Shown one piece after another: positions 15,867-25,093 of a DNA stretch of 64,000 bases (its first letter is position 1; every line of letters begins with the position of its first letter). The DNA comes from Clostridiales bacterium (GTDB lineage: Bacteria; Bacillota; Clostridia; Oscillospirales; Oscillospiraceae): positions 1 to 64,000 of the forward strand of contig SFFV01000002.1 of assembly GCA_004557735.1 (NCBI GenBank), in the 5' to 3' direction. Below the pieces are notes generated by a model, which was given only the letters and a program-made list of their open reading frames with translations, was not told the DNA's origin and did not search any database. A program made the position numbers and the translations under genes.

Positions 15867-16484
15867 ATGAAGGTTCTTATAATCAACGGCAGCCCCCGGG
15901 CAAACGGAAATACGGACATTGCGCTGCGCGAAATGGAAAAAGTATTCACGGAAGAGGGCGTGGAGACAAAGCGGCTGAACATCGGCACGCAGACAATCCA
16001 CGGCTGTGTCGCGTGCAACGCCTGCGCCCGCACGGGCAAATGCGGCTTTGACGACGCGGTAAATCGCGCCGCCGATATCCTCCGCGATTGCGACGGGCTT
16101 GTTGTGGGCACGCCCGTGTATTTCGCCTCTGCCAACGGCACGGTCGTAGCGTTCCTCGACCGGCTCTTTTACTCCGTGCCGTATGACCTCACGATGAAGG
16201 TCGGCGCGTCGGTCGCCGTCGCCCGCCGCGGCGGAGCGAGCGCGACGTTCGACGGGCTCAACAAGTATTTCACCATCAGCGGCATGCCGGTCGTATCGAG
16301 CCAGTACTGGAACAGCGTCCACGGCTGCCAGCCGGGCGAGGCGGCGCAAGACGCCGAAGGACTCCAGACGATGCGCACGCTCGCGCGGAATATGACGTTC
16401 CTGATGAAGAGTATCGCTCTCGGCAGACAGAAATACGGACTCCCCGAAAGGGAAGCGCGCGTCGGAACGAATTTTATTCGTTGA
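15867..16484 (+). CDS. Flavodoxin-fold NAD(P)H-dependent FMN reductase
   Basis: The protein has 205 residues. The N-terminal phosphate-binding loop MKVLIINGSPRANGNT is that of iron-sulfur flavoprotein/NADPH:FMN reductases, and GTPVYFASANG is the second flavin contact. Two paired cysteines (C51-x2-C54 in CVACNACARTGKC, with one further Cys) occupy the place of the compact cluster motif of iron-sulfur flavoproteins, but the pattern is incomplete, so a cluster is uncertain. AAAGGAG precedes the ATG, 14 bases after sbcC, so it is probably read with sbcDC. Confidence 0.85.
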   Translation: MKVLIINGSPRANGNTDIALREMEKVFTEEGVETKRLNIGTQTIHGCVACNACARTGKCGFDDAVNRAADILRDCDGLVVGTPVYFASANGTVVAFLDRLFYSVPYDLTMKVGASVAVARRGGASATFDGLNKYFTISGMPVVSSQYWNSVHGCQPGEAAQDAEGLQTMRTLARNMTFLMKSIALGRQKYGLPEREARVGTNFIR

Positions 16485-16509
16485 CACTTTGAAATATATA
16501 AAATAATGT
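16481..16509 (+). promoter_or_regulatory. Promoter of the SpoU-type methylase gene
   Basis: TTGACA (16481-16486), 17 bases, TAATGT (16504-16509); it begins within the last codons of the upstream gene. Confidence 0.6.
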
Positions 16510-16600
16510 ATTGATTTTTTCCATGCATGACGATATGATAAAACGAAAACCGGAAGAGCCGGTCAGCGACAAGGAAAGGACAGGCGTCCCGCCTTTTTCT

Positions 16601-17356
16601 ATGGAAACGATCACATCCCGGAAAAACTCCCGCGTGCAGGCGCTGCGCTTGCTCGGCAGAGACAAGGCATACCGCCGCGGGCAGGGTCTGTTCCTCTGCG
16701 ACGGGGAGAAGCTGCTCTCCGAGGCGCTCGCCAACGGCGCGGAGATCGCGGAGATTTATCTGCGCGGCGCGCACGGCGGCAGCGCGCTGCCCAAAGTTCC
16801 CGTCTATGCGCTCTCCGAGGATGTGTTCGACTATGCCTCTCCGCTCGAGCACAGCCCCGGCCCGCTTTTTACCGTTCGGACAAGGCCTCTTCCGGAGAGC
16901 GCCCGTCCCGATCGGGTCATTGTATTGGAAAACGTGCAGGATCCCGGCAACGTCGGCACGGTGCTGCGCACCGCGGCGGCTTTCGGTACGGAGCTTGTGG
17001 TGCTCCTCGGCGAGTGCGCCGACCCCTACAACCCGAAAACCGTCCGCGCCGCCATGGGCGCGCTCTTCCGCCAGAGGATCTGGGAAACCGATCCTGCCGC
17101 GCTCAGCGCAAAGCTCCGCGAATGGGAGCTGCCTCTCTTCGGTGCGGCGCTTCGGGCCGATAGCGTGGATGTGAAAAGCGTTTCGCTCCGCCGCGCGGCC
17201 ATTGCCGTGGGCAATGAAGGAAGAGGGCTTACCGACGCGCTTCTTGCCATGTGCGGTCAAAAGATCATTCTCCCCATGACGCCCGGCAGCGAGTCGCTCA
17301 ATGCGGCGGTCGCGGCGTCCGTTTTGATGTGGGAGATGTGGACGCAGCGAGGATAA
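16601..17356 (+). CDS. SpoU/TrmH-family RNA 2'-O-ribose methyltransferase
   Basis: The protein has about 251 residues and would transfer methyl from SAM to a ribose of rRNA or tRNA. The N-terminal substrate-binding domain (1-95) is followed by the knotted SPOUT domain with the three motifs: NVQDPGNVGTVLRTA, AVGNEGRGL and ILPMTPGSESLNAAVAAS. The frame is open to a TTG at 16511 with ATGs at 16523 and 16601; none has a good ribosome binding site. ATG 16601 is chosen because the family's conserved start (I-T-S-R-K-N-x-x-V) begins there. RlmB-like or TsnR-like specificity cannot be told apart. Confidence 0.85.
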   Translation: METITSRKNSRVQALRLLGRDKAYRRGQGLFLCDGEKLLSEALANGAEIAEIYLRGAHGGSALPKVPVYALSEDVFDYASPLEHSPGPLFTVRTRPLPESARPDRVIVLENVQDPGNVGTVLRTAAAFGTELVVLLGECADPYNPKTVRAAMGALFRQRIWETDPAALSAKLREWELPLFGAALRADSVDVKSVSLRRAAIAVGNEGRGLTDALLAMCGQKIILPMTPGSESLNAAVAASVLMWEMWTQRG

Positions 17357-17373
17357 AAGGAGAGAGAAAGGAA

Positions 17374-18561
17374 ATGTCGCAGCTTCGGTACTGGGTATGG
17401 CTTGCTTCCATCGATGGAGTTCGCCCAATCACGCTCTGCCGTGTTCTGGAGCATTTCGGCGGAGCGATGGAAGCCTTTTTTGCGCCCGAAGAGCGGCTTT
17501 CGGAGCTCGCCGACCTTCCCGCTCAGGAACGGCGGATGCTGTCCTCGCGCAATCTGGAGCGCACCGAGCAGATCCTTGCCCTTTGCCAGGAGAAGAACAT
17601 CCGTATCCTCACGCTGCATGACGCTGCCTACCCCGACCGGCTGCGGCAGATCGCCGATCCGCCGCTCGTTTTGTATGTCCGCGGGAATCTGCCGTTTCTG
17701 GACGAGCTTCCGACGGTCGCGATCGTCGGTACGCGAAAGGCGAGCGCATACGGGATCAAGGTTGCCACACGTCTGGGGCAGGAAATCACCGCCTATGGCG
17801 GGTGCGTTGTTACCGGTATGGCGCTTGGCGTGGACGGCGCCGCCGCCCGCGGCGCGCTGCTCGCGGGTAAACCGTGCGTCGGCGTGCTGGGTACGGCGAT
17901 CGACGTCAACTACCCCGCAGCCAATGCGCTGCTCATTGACGATGTAGCCTCGGCCGGGGCCGTCATCAGCGAGTTTCCGCCGCTATATCCGACAAAGCCG
18001 GAGAACTTTCCCCGCCGCAACCGCGTTATCAGCGGCCTTTCCTGCGGCGTATGCATCGTGGAAGCCCCGGCGCGCAGCGGAGCGCTTATCACCGCGAATC
18101 TCGCGCTGGAGCAGGGACGCGATGTGTTCGCCGTTCCGGGCAATGTAGACAGTCCGAACAGCGCCGGAACCAACGCGCTCCTCCGCGACGGCGCCAAGGC
18201 GATCACCGGCTCGCGGGATATCCTTTCGGAGTACGAGGGGCTTTATCCCGGCCGTATCCAATACGATACGGAGCTGTTTTCTCCACCGGAAAAAGCGGAA
18301 AACCTACCGATTTCGGCAAAAACAGAGATTGACAAGCCGGAGATGATACCGTATAGTGACCTCGAAAGCCGTCTGACGGAGTATACGGAGGATCACAGGG
18401 CGCTTCTGCGCTGCATTTCACGCGGCGAGACCCATGTGGACGAGATGGCGGCTTCGACCGGCTTTTCCGCGGCAAAGGTGCTCGCGTGCATGACGGTTCT
18501 CACCATCCGCGGCGCAGTGAAGCCCCTGCCGGGAAAGCGATATTCTTTGAACCTGAAGTAA
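17374..18561 (+). CDS. dprA: DNA-processing protein DprA
   Basis: The protein has 395 residues and loads RecA on incoming single-stranded DNA during natural transformation. The Rossmann-like core shows VGTRKASAYG, GMALGVDGAAARGAL, GVLGTAIDVNYP, FPRRNRVISGLS and ARSGALITANLAL. An N-terminal helical domain (1-90) and a C-terminal winged helix (about 325-390) complete the usual three-part layout. ATG 17374 follows AAAGGAGAGAGAAAGGAA; the open frame reaches further back without a better site. Topoisomerase I is encoded 15 bases downstream, the common clostridial order. Confidence 0.95.
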   Translation: MSQLRYWVWLASIDGVRPITLCRVLEHFGGAMEAFFAPEERLSELADLPAQERRMLSSRNLERTEQILALCQEKNIRILTLHDAAYPDRLRQIADPPLVLYVRGNLPFLDELPTVAIVGTRKASAYGIKVATRLGQEITAYGGCVVTGMALGVDGAAARGALLAGKPCVGVLGTAIDVNYPAANALLIDDVASAGAVISEFPPLYPTKPENFPRRNRVISGLSCGVCIVEAPARSGALITANLALEQGRDVFAVPGNVDSPNSAGTNALLRDGAKAITGSRDILSEYEGLYPGRIQYDTELFSPPEKAENLPISAKTEIDKPEMIPYSDLESRLTEYTEDHRALLRCISRGETHVDEMAASTGFSAAKVLACMTVLTIRGAVKPLPGKRYSLNLK

Positions 18562-18576
18562 GGACGATATACGATT

Positions 18577-20769
18577 ATGGCGCAAGCAAAAAAGGACCTT
18601 GTCATTGTGGAGTCTCCTGCCAAGGCACGGACGATTGAAAAGTACCTCGGCGGCGACTATAAAGTCATCGCATCCATGGGCCACCTGCGCGATCTGCCGA
18701 AGAGCAAGCTCGGCGTGGACATTGAACACGGCTTTACGCCGGAGTATATCCCGGTCGCCGCGAGGGCGGACGTTATCAACGAACTGAAAAAACGTTCCAA
18801 AGAGGCCGGGACGGTGTATCTTGCAACCGACCCGGACCGCGAGGGCGAGGCGATCAGCTGGCATCTCAAGGAACTTTTGCATATCCCCGGCGAAAAGGCA
18901 CGCCGGGTCACTTTCAACGAGATCACCAAAAGGGTCGTGCAGGAGAGCATTGCCAATCCGCGCGACATCGATCAGGATCTGGTGGACGCGCAGCAGGCGC
19001 GCCGCATTCTCGACCGCATCGTTGGCTATAAGCTCAGCCCGTTTCTCTGGCGCAAGGTACGCCGCGGCCTTTCCGCGGGCCGCGTGCAGTCCGTGGCCAT
19101 TCGCATGGTTGTGGATCGCGAAAACGAGATCCGCGCTTTCCGGCCGGAGGAATACTGGTATCTGGACGCCCATTTGGACCGCGCCGGGAAGAAGGGCGGG
19201 TTTGTCGCCCGGTATTACGGCACTGCGGACAAGAAAAAAGAGCTTCACAGCGAAAGGGAAGTCGAGGACGTCATTGCCGCCGTGGAAAAGGCGGCGTGGG
19301 AGATCGGCTCCGTCAAGCGCGGCGAGCGTCAGCGCAGCCCGTCGCCTCCGTTCATCACCTCCACGCTTCAGCAGGAAGCAAGCCGCCGTCTGGGTCTTAC
19401 GCCGCGGCGCACGATGAGCATTGCGCAGCAGCTCTACGAAGGCGTGGACATCACCGGCGAGGGAACGGTCGGACTCATCACATATATGCGCACCGACTCC
19501 CTTCGTCTTTCCGAGGAAGCTATGGCCGCCGCCGGGAGCTTTATCCGCAGCTTTTACGGCGACGAGTATTATTACGGCAAGCCCCGCCGCTATAAGACCA
19601 AGGCCGGCGCGCAGGATGCGCACGAAGCCATCCGCCCGAGCAATGTGTACCTCACGCCGGAACGCGTGAAAAAGGATCTTACGGCCGAGCAGTACCGCCT
19701 GTACCGGCTGATCTGGGGACGATTTACGGCGAGCCAGATGGCAAACGCCGTCTATGATAACGTGGTGATCGACGCTCTCAGCGCCGGGCACTGCTTTAAG
19801 GCAAACCATTCCTCGCTTCGGTTTCCGGGGTATACCGCCGTGTACGAGGACCCGAACGACGACGAGGAGACCGGCGGAAAAAAGCCGCTGCCCGATCTTA
19901 CCGCGGGCGAGAGCGTAACGCTCCGGAAGCTCGACAAGGAGCAGCGCTTCACCGAGCCTCCGGCGCGGTATACGGAAGCGACGCTTATCCGAGCCATGGA
20001 GGAAAAGGGCATCGGCCGCCCAAGCACGTATGCCCCGACCATCAGCACCATCACCGGGCGCGAGTACGTTGCCAAGGAAGGAAAGTACCTCAAGCCGACC
20101 TCCCTCGGCGAAGTCGTCACCAAGCTCATGGAGGACCGCTTCCCCGATATTGTCGATCTCAAGTTCACCGCGCATATGGAAGACCGGCTCGATGAGATCG
20201 AAAACGGCAAGATTGCCTGGAAAGACGTTCTGGAAGATTTCTACGGCGATTTTGACAAAGAACTGACCGACGCGGAAAAGGCTCTCGAGGGAGTGCATAT
20301 CAAAGTCCCGGACGAGGTTTCCGACGAGGTATGCGACAAGTGCGGCCGGCATCTTGTCGTGAAGAGCGGGCGGTTTGGCCGATTCCTTGCCTGCCCGGGC
20401 TTCCCGGAATGCAACTTTACGAAGCCCATCGTCATTGAAATGCCCGGCCGGTGCCCGAAGTGCGGCGGACGCATTTTCAAGAGGACCTCAAAGAAGGGCT
20501 ACACGTATTATGCCTGCGAGCACGGCGCGGACTGCGGCTTTATGACGTGGGACGTTCCGGTCAAGGATGTTTGTCCGTCCTGCGGCAAAACGCTCTTCAA
20601 GCTCTCCGGCAAAGGCGCGAGAAAACCGTTTTGCATAAACTCGGAGTGCGATATGTTCGTTCCGGAGGAAAAACGCGGCTACCGCCGCAAGGCCGCCGCG
20701 GACAAAACGGCCGAAAAGCCGAAGGAAGAGCCTTCGAAAAATACAGACACGCCGAAAGAGGATAAATGA
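18577..20769 (+). CDS. topA: DNA topoisomerase I
   Basis: The protein has 730 residues and relaxes negative supercoils. The TOPRIM domain begins with LVIVESPAKA and has DPDREGEAISWH. The active-site tyrosine is in TYMRTDS, about residue 303. QDAHEAIRPS and the GIGRPSTYAPTI segment follow. Three four-cysteine zinc ribbons (about 588-695; CDKCG, CPKCG, CPSCG) and a short Lys-rich tail end the protein. The stop overlaps the trmFO start by four bases. Confidence 0.97.
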   Translation: MAQAKKDLVIVESPAKARTIEKYLGGDYKVIASMGHLRDLPKSKLGVDIEHGFTPEYIPVAARADVINELKKRSKEAGTVYLATDPDREGEAISWHLKELLHIPGEKARRVTFNEITKRVVQESIANPRDIDQDLVDAQQARRILDRIVGYKLSPFLWRKVRRGLSAGRVQSVAIRMVVDRENEIRAFRPEEYWYLDAHLDRAGKKGGFVARYYGTADKKKELHSEREVEDVIAAVEKAAWEIGSVKRGERQRSPSPPFITSTLQQEASRRLGLTPRRTMSIAQQLYEGVDITGEGTVGLITYMRTDSLRLSEEAMAAAGSFIRSFYGDEYYYGKPRRYKTKAGAQDAHEAIRPSNVYLTPERVKKDLTAEQYRLYRLIWGRFTASQMANAVYDNVVIDALSAGHCFKANHSSLRFPGYTAVYEDPNDDEETGGKKPLPDLTAGESVTLRKLDKEQRFTEPPARYTEATLIRAMEEKGIGRPSTYAPTISTITGREYVAKEGKYLKPTSLGEVVTKLMEDRFPDIVDLKFTAHMEDRLDEIENGKIAWKDVLEDFYGDFDKELTDAEKALEGVHIKVPDEVSDEVCDKCGRHLVVKSGRFGRFLACPGFPECNFTKPIVIEMPGRCPKCGGRIFKRTSKKGYTYYACEHGADCGFMTWDVPVKDVCPSCGKTLFKLSGKGARKPFCINSECDMFVPEEKRGYRRKAAADKTAEKPKEEPSKNTDTPKEDK

Positions 20770-22088
20770 ACGCTGTAACGGTTGTCGGCGCCGGTCTTGC
20801 CGGTTCCGAAGCGGCTTATCAGCTCGCCACCCGGGGCATCCCGGTGCGGCTGATCGAAATGAAGCCGAAAAAAATGACCCCGGCGCATGTCTCCCCATAT
20901 TTTGCGGAGCTCGTGTGCTCCAATTCGCTGCGCAGCGATGAGCTTACAAACGCCGTGGGACTTCTCAAAGAAGAGCTGCGCCGGCTCGGCAGCATCGTAA
21001 TGCGCTGCGCGGACGAGCACCGCGTGGCCGCCGGCGGCGCGCTGGCGGTGGACCGTGAGGGATTTGCCCGCGCCGTGACGGAGGCTGTCCGCGCCCTCGA
21101 CAATGTGGAGATCGTTGCGGAAGAGGCGGAGGACATTCCCGATGGTGAAGTCATCGTTGCCAGCGGGCCGCTCACCTCGGACGCGCTCGCGGAGAACATC
21201 CTTCGCCGCACCGGCAGCGAGGGGCTGCACTTCTATGACGCCGTTGCTCCGATCGTATCTCTCGATTCCGTTGATATGGAAAGCGCGTTTCGCGCCTCCC
21301 GGTACGACAAGGGAACGGCAGATTATGTAAACTGCCCGATGACCGAGGAAGAATATACCGCCTTCTGGAAGGAGCTTACGACCGCCCGCGAGGCGGCGGT
21401 TCACGGCTTTGACGACGGCGGCGTGTTTGAAGGCTGTATGCCGGTCGAGGTCATGGCGCGCCGCGGCTTTGATACGCTGCGCTACGGGCCGATGAAGCCG
21501 GTAGGACTGCGCGATCCGCACACGGGGCACGAGCCCTATGCCGTGGTGCAGCTCCGGCAGGACAATGCCGACGGTACGCTCTATAACCTCGTCGGTTTCC
21601 AGACGCATCTGGCGTTTCCGGAGCAGCGGCGGGTTTTCTCGATGATCCCGGCGCTGCGCGATGCGGAGTTTGTCCGCTACGGCGTGATGCACCGGAATAC
21701 CTATTTGCAGTCGCCCGGAAAGCTCGACCGGTATTACCGGCTGATCGCTGAGCCGCGTATTGCCTTCGCCGGACAGATCACCGGTGTTGAGGGGTATGTG
21801 GAATCCTGCGCCTCCGGCATGCTCGCTTCGCTTGAAATGGCGGCGCGGCTTTTGGGGCTGCCGCCGGTCGATTTCTCGCAGGAGACGGCCATCGGCGCGC
21901 TGGGACTTTATATCTCCCGCGGCAGCATCGGCGATTTCCAGCCGATGAACATCAATTTCGGAATAATCTCCCCGCTGACCTACCGTGTCAAAGGGAAAAG
22001 AAATAAAAATGCGGAGATCTCGGCCCGTTCGCTGGCGCAGATCGACGAGCTGGTGAAAGGAGACCTTTGGAATGCGTATTCTCATTGA
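20766..22088 (+). CDS. trmFO: tRNA (uracil-5-)-methyltransferase, folate/FAD-dependent
   Basis: The protein has 440 residues and makes ribothymidine at position 54 of tRNA using methylenetetrahydrofolate and FADH2. The GAGLAGSEAA dinucleotide loop lies at residues 8-17; the family signatures LVCSNSLRSD, KPVGLRDP and NINFGI are present. It overlaps topA by four bases and its own end overlaps the plsX start by 17, so the chain is tightly coupled. Confidence 0.96.
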   Translation: MNAVTVVGAGLAGSEAAYQLATRGIPVRLIEMKPKKMTPAHVSPYFAELVCSNSLRSDELTNAVGLLKEELRRLGSIVMRCADEHRVAAGGALAVDREGFARAVTEAVRALDNVEIVAEEAEDIPDGEVIVASGPLTSDALAENILRRTGSEGLHFYDAVAPIVSLDSVDMESAFRASRYDKGTADYVNCPMTEEEYTAFWKELTTAREAAVHGFDDGGVFEGCMPVEVMARRGFDTLRYGPMKPVGLRDPHTGHEPYAVVQLRQDNADGTLYNLVGFQTHLAFPEQRRVFSMIPALRDAEFVRYGVMHRNTYLQSPGKLDRYYRLIAEPRIAFAGQITGVEGYVESCASGMLASLEMAARLLGLPPVDFSQETAIGALGLYISRGSIGDFQPMNINFGIISPLTYRVKGKRNKNAEISARSLAQIDELVKGDLWNAYSH

Positions 22089-23100
22089 CGCGATGGGCGG
22101 CGATAACGCACCCGGCGAGATCGTCCGCGGTGCGGTGGAAGCCTCACACGAGTTTCAGGTGGATGTGGCGCTTGTTGGCCGTGAAGCGGAGATCCTTTCC
22201 TGCCTGGAGGAGATCGGCGTCACGCCCGGCGAGCATATTCAGATCGTGAATGCGCCGGACGTCATTTCGATGGAGGATGATCCGAGCACCGCCACGCGAA
22301 AAAAGCCGGATTCCTCGATGGCCGTTGCGCTCCAAATGCTCCACCGCGGAGAGGGCGACGCCGTCATTTCCGCCGGGAGCACCGGCGCTCTTCTGAGCGG
22401 CGCTACGCTCACGGTTCGCCGTATCCGCGGTATCCGCCGCGCCTGCTTTGGCCCGGTGATCCCGAACGGCGGAAAAGGGACGCTCCTGATCGACTGCGGC
22501 GCGAATGTGGAATGCACGGCGGAATACCTGCTGCAGTTTGCTTATATGGGCAAGTTCTACACGCAAGATCTTCTTGGATGCGAAAATCCCCGCATCGGCC
22601 TTTTGAATATCGGCGCGGAGGAGACGAAAGGTACGGAGCTTCAGAAGCAGACGTATGCTCTTCTGAAGGAGGCGCACGAAGCCGGGCGGCTCAACTTTGT
22701 CGGCAATGTGGAAGCGCGCGATGTGTTCTCCGGGAATGTTGACGTGCTCGTGTGCGACGGTTTTTCCGGAAATGTGCTGCTCAAGTGCATCGAAGGCACG
22801 GCCATGATGCTTATGAAGCGTATCAAAGGCATTTTCTATAAAAACACGGCAAACAAGCTCGCGGCGGCTGTCCTCAAGAAGGACGTATACGCGCTCAAAT
22901 CGCTCTTTGATCCGAGCGAGATCGGCGGAACGGCGCTGCTCGGGATTTCCAGGCCCGTCATCAAGGCGCACGGTTCGTCGGATGCGCGTGCTATCCGCAG
23001 CGCCGTCCGGCAGGCAATTACATTCATCGATTCTGACGTGATCGGCAGCATCGAGAAGAATGTTGCACATATGCGTATTTCACCGAACGAAGGAGAATAA
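22072..23100 (+). CDS. plsX: Phosphate acyltransferase PlsX
   Basis: The protein has 342 residues. It converts acyl-ACP to acyl-phosphate, the first step of phospholipid synthesis in Firmicutes. It starts with IDAMGGDNAPGEIVRG and has SAGSTGALLSGA, NIGAEETKG and the VCDGFSGNV motif. The ACP gene follows six bases later, matching its function. The AGGAG site lies within the trmFO coding end. Confidence 0.97.
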   Translation: MRILIDAMGGDNAPGEIVRGAVEASHEFQVDVALVGREAEILSCLEEIGVTPGEHIQIVNAPDVISMEDDPSTATRKKPDSSMAVALQMLHRGEGDAVISAGSTGALLSGATLTVRRIRGIRRACFGPVIPNGGKGTLLIDCGANVECTAEYLLQFAYMGKFYTQDLLGCENPRIGLLNIGAEETKGTELQKQTYALLKEAHEAGRLNFVGNVEARDVFSGNVDVLVCDGFSGNVLLKCIEGTAMMLMKRIKGIFYKNTANKLAAAVLKKDVYALKSLFDPSEIGGTALLGISRPVIKAHGSSDARAIRSAVRQAITFIDSDVIGSIEKNVAHMRISPNEGE

Positions 23101-23106
23101 AAAGAC

Positions 23107-23343
23107 ATGGTACTCGAACAAATCATCAAAATGGTCGCCGAGCAGTTTATGATCGACGAAAACGAAATCACCGCGGACACGTCCTTTGTGGACGATCTGG
23201 GTGCGGACTCTCTTGACGTTGTGGAGCTTACGATGGCGATGGAGGAGACGTTCTCTCTGCCTGATACGCCGGAAGACGAGCTGACAAACATCCAGACCGT
23301 CGGCGATCTCGCCGACTATGTGTCCCGCGTGACGCAGGACTAA
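23107..23343 (+). CDS. acpP: Acyl carrier protein
   Basis: The protein has 78 residues and is acidic. The phosphopantetheine serine lies in LGADSLDVVEL (Ser 38). It carries growing fatty acids and feeds PlsX. It lies between plsX and rnc. Confidence 0.97.
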   Translation: MVLEQIIKMVAEQFMIDENEITADTSFVDDLGADSLDVVELTMAMEETFSLPDTPEDELTNIQTVGDLADYVSRVTQD

Positions 23344-23347
23344 GCGC

Positions 23348-24025
23348 ATGACCGCTCTGGAAGAGAGACTTGGCTATTCGTTCCGGAACCGGGCGCTGCT
23401 TGAAACGGCGCTGACGCACAGCTCCTATGCCAACGAGAACCGCGCTTCCGGTATCGTCTGCAACGAACGGCTGGAATTTCTGGGCGATTCCGTTCTCGGC
23501 GTTACGGTTGCCGACTTCCTTTACCGGCATTTTCCCGATATGCCGGAAGGACGAATGACGCGGCTTCGTGCGGAGCTCGTCTGCGAGCAGTCGCTTCATC
23601 GTGTAGCGCTGGAGCTGCATCTGGGCGACTATCTCCGTCTCGGCAAGGGCGAGGAACACAACGGCGGCCGGGGGCGTGCATCCATCCTTTCCGATGCTGT
23701 GGAGGCGGTCATTGCCGCCATGTATCTTGACGCCGGCATGGAAACGGCGGCGGAATTCATCCACCGCTGTCTGCTGGACGATGTCCGCGCCATCGAGACG
23801 CCGTCTTTCACCGACTATAAAACCTCCCTGCAGGAGCTGGTGCAGCGCCATAGCGGGCAGGTGCTCTCCTATGAGCTTGTCGGCGAGGAGGGGCCGGATC
23901 ACGCAAAGACGTTTCGTGTGCAGGTTTGCCTGAACGGCGAACCGCTCGGCCGCGGAACCGGCCGCACCAAAAAGGAAGCGGAGCAAACCGCTGCCGCCAA
24001 CGCGCTGGAGGCGCTGCGGGAATGA
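23348..24025 (+). CDS. rnc: Ribonuclease III
   Basis: The protein has 225 residues and cleaves double-stranded RNA in rRNA processing. The signature NERLEFLGDSVLG lies near residue 38. The second acidic cluster is in DAVEAVIAAMYLD, and a double-stranded RNA-binding domain ends the protein (about 155-225; DYKTSLQELVQ, GRTKKEAEQTAAANALE). Its TGA overlaps the next ATG. Confidence 0.96.
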   Translation: MTALEERLGYSFRNRALLETALTHSSYANENRASGIVCNERLEFLGDSVLGVTVADFLYRHFPDMPEGRMTRLRAELVCEQSLHRVALELHLGDYLRLGKGEEHNGGRGRASILSDAVEAVIAAMYLDAGMETAAEFIHRCLLDDVRAIETPSFTDYKTSLQELVQRHSGQVLSYELVGEEGPDHAKTFRVQVCLNGEPLGRGTGRTKKEAEQTAAANALEALRE

Positions 24026-25014
24026 CGCCGCGCCGACGCATTCTCCCCATATTTGTCCCTCATGCAGGCTGCCCGAATGACTGCGTTTTCTGCAACCAGA
24101 AGCGCATCTCCGGCAGCCTGCTTCCGGCTTCTGCGGAAACGGTGCGCGTCGCCGTATCGGCGATAGCGCCGGGCAGCGGATATGAGCTGGCGTTTTACGG
24201 CGGCAGCTTTACCGCTATGCCCGAAGCCGAGCAGGAGGAGCTCCTTGCCGCGACGGTTCCGGCGCGGCGATCCGGCGCCGTAGCGACGCTTCGCGTATCG
24301 ACAAGGCCGGATGCCGTAACGGAGGAAAAACTGGCGCGACTGCGCCGTTACGGTGTGGAAACCGTAGAGCTCGGCGCGCAGTCCATGTGCGATGAAGTCC
24401 TCCGGCGCAGCGGGCGGGGCCATACAAGCGCTGATACCGTGAAGGCGGCAAAGCTTGTGAAGGATGCCGGTTTTACGCTCATTTTGCAGATGATGACCGG
24501 ACTTCCCGGCAGCGACGATACGCGCGATATTGCGTCCGCCCGCGCCATAGCCGCTCTTTTACCGGACGGCGTGCGCGTTTACCCGACCGTCATTCTCCGC
24601 AGCACGCCGCTTTATGATCTGTGGCGGGCCGGGGAGTATCGGGAGCATACCGTGGAAGACGCCGTGCGCGTTTGCGCACGTATCCTGTCCATATTTGAAG
24701 ATGCAGAGATCCCGGTCATCCGTATGGGGCTGAATCCCTCGGACGAACTCTCCGGCGGCGCCGCCGCCGGCGGAGCATATCACCCCGCGCTCGGCGAGCT
24801 TGTACGCGCAAGACTGTGGCGCGACAGGGCGGAGGCGCTTCTCTCCGGCATTGAACCGGGAGCGGATGCTGTTCTCGCCGTTTCACCGAACCGCGTTTCC
24901 GTTATGACAGGGCAGCACCGCTGCAATCTGTTGTATCTTCAGGAGCGATTTTCCCTTCGGTCGGTTCGCGTTTGCGCATCCGATGTGCCGGACGGGGCGA
25001 TCGTCCGGATATAA
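24022..25014 (+). CDS. ELP3-like radical SAM protein
   Basis: The protein has 330 residues. The cluster motif is C-x3-C-x2-C in GCPNDCVFCNQ near residue 17, followed by YGGSFTAMP and VELGAQSM, the pattern of Elp3-type radical SAM proteins found between rnc and smc in many clostridia. The acetyltransferase domain of true Elp3 is absent. The substrate is not known; a tRNA-related role is only suggested by family. ATG 24022 overlaps the rnc stop, and the longer upstream frame merely runs inside rnc. Confidence 0.85.
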   Translation: MTPRRRILPIFVPHAGCPNDCVFCNQKRISGSLLPASAETVRVAVSAIAPGSGYELAFYGGSFTAMPEAEQEELLAATVPARRSGAVATLRVSTRPDAVTEEKLARLRRYGVETVELGAQSMCDEVLRRSGRGHTSADTVKAAKLVKDAGFTLILQMMTGLPGSDDTRDIASARAIAALLPDGVRVYPTVILRSTPLYDLWRAGEYREHTVEDAVRVCARILSIFEDAEIPVIRMGLNPSDELSGGAAAGGAYHPALGELVRARLWRDRAEALLSGIEPGADAVLAVSPNRVSVMTGQHRCNLLYLQERFSLRSVRVCASDVPDGAIVRI

Positions 25015-25015
25015 G

Positions 25016-25044
25016 TTGCAAAAAGAGACGATCAGGTATATAAT
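25016..25044 (+). promoter_or_regulatory. Promoter of smc
   Basis: TTGCAA (25016-25021), 17 bases, TATAAT (25039-25044), just behind the radical SAM gene. Confidence 0.7.
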
Positions 25045-25093
25045 AAATTGTTTTAATGCAATCGCACACTTCAAACGTTGAGGAGAACAAACC

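Noticed and set aside
18418..20352. 644-codon open frame on the minus strand
   Set aside because: It lies antisense to topA, whose protein is certain; long antisense frames are expected in this GC-rich codon usage.
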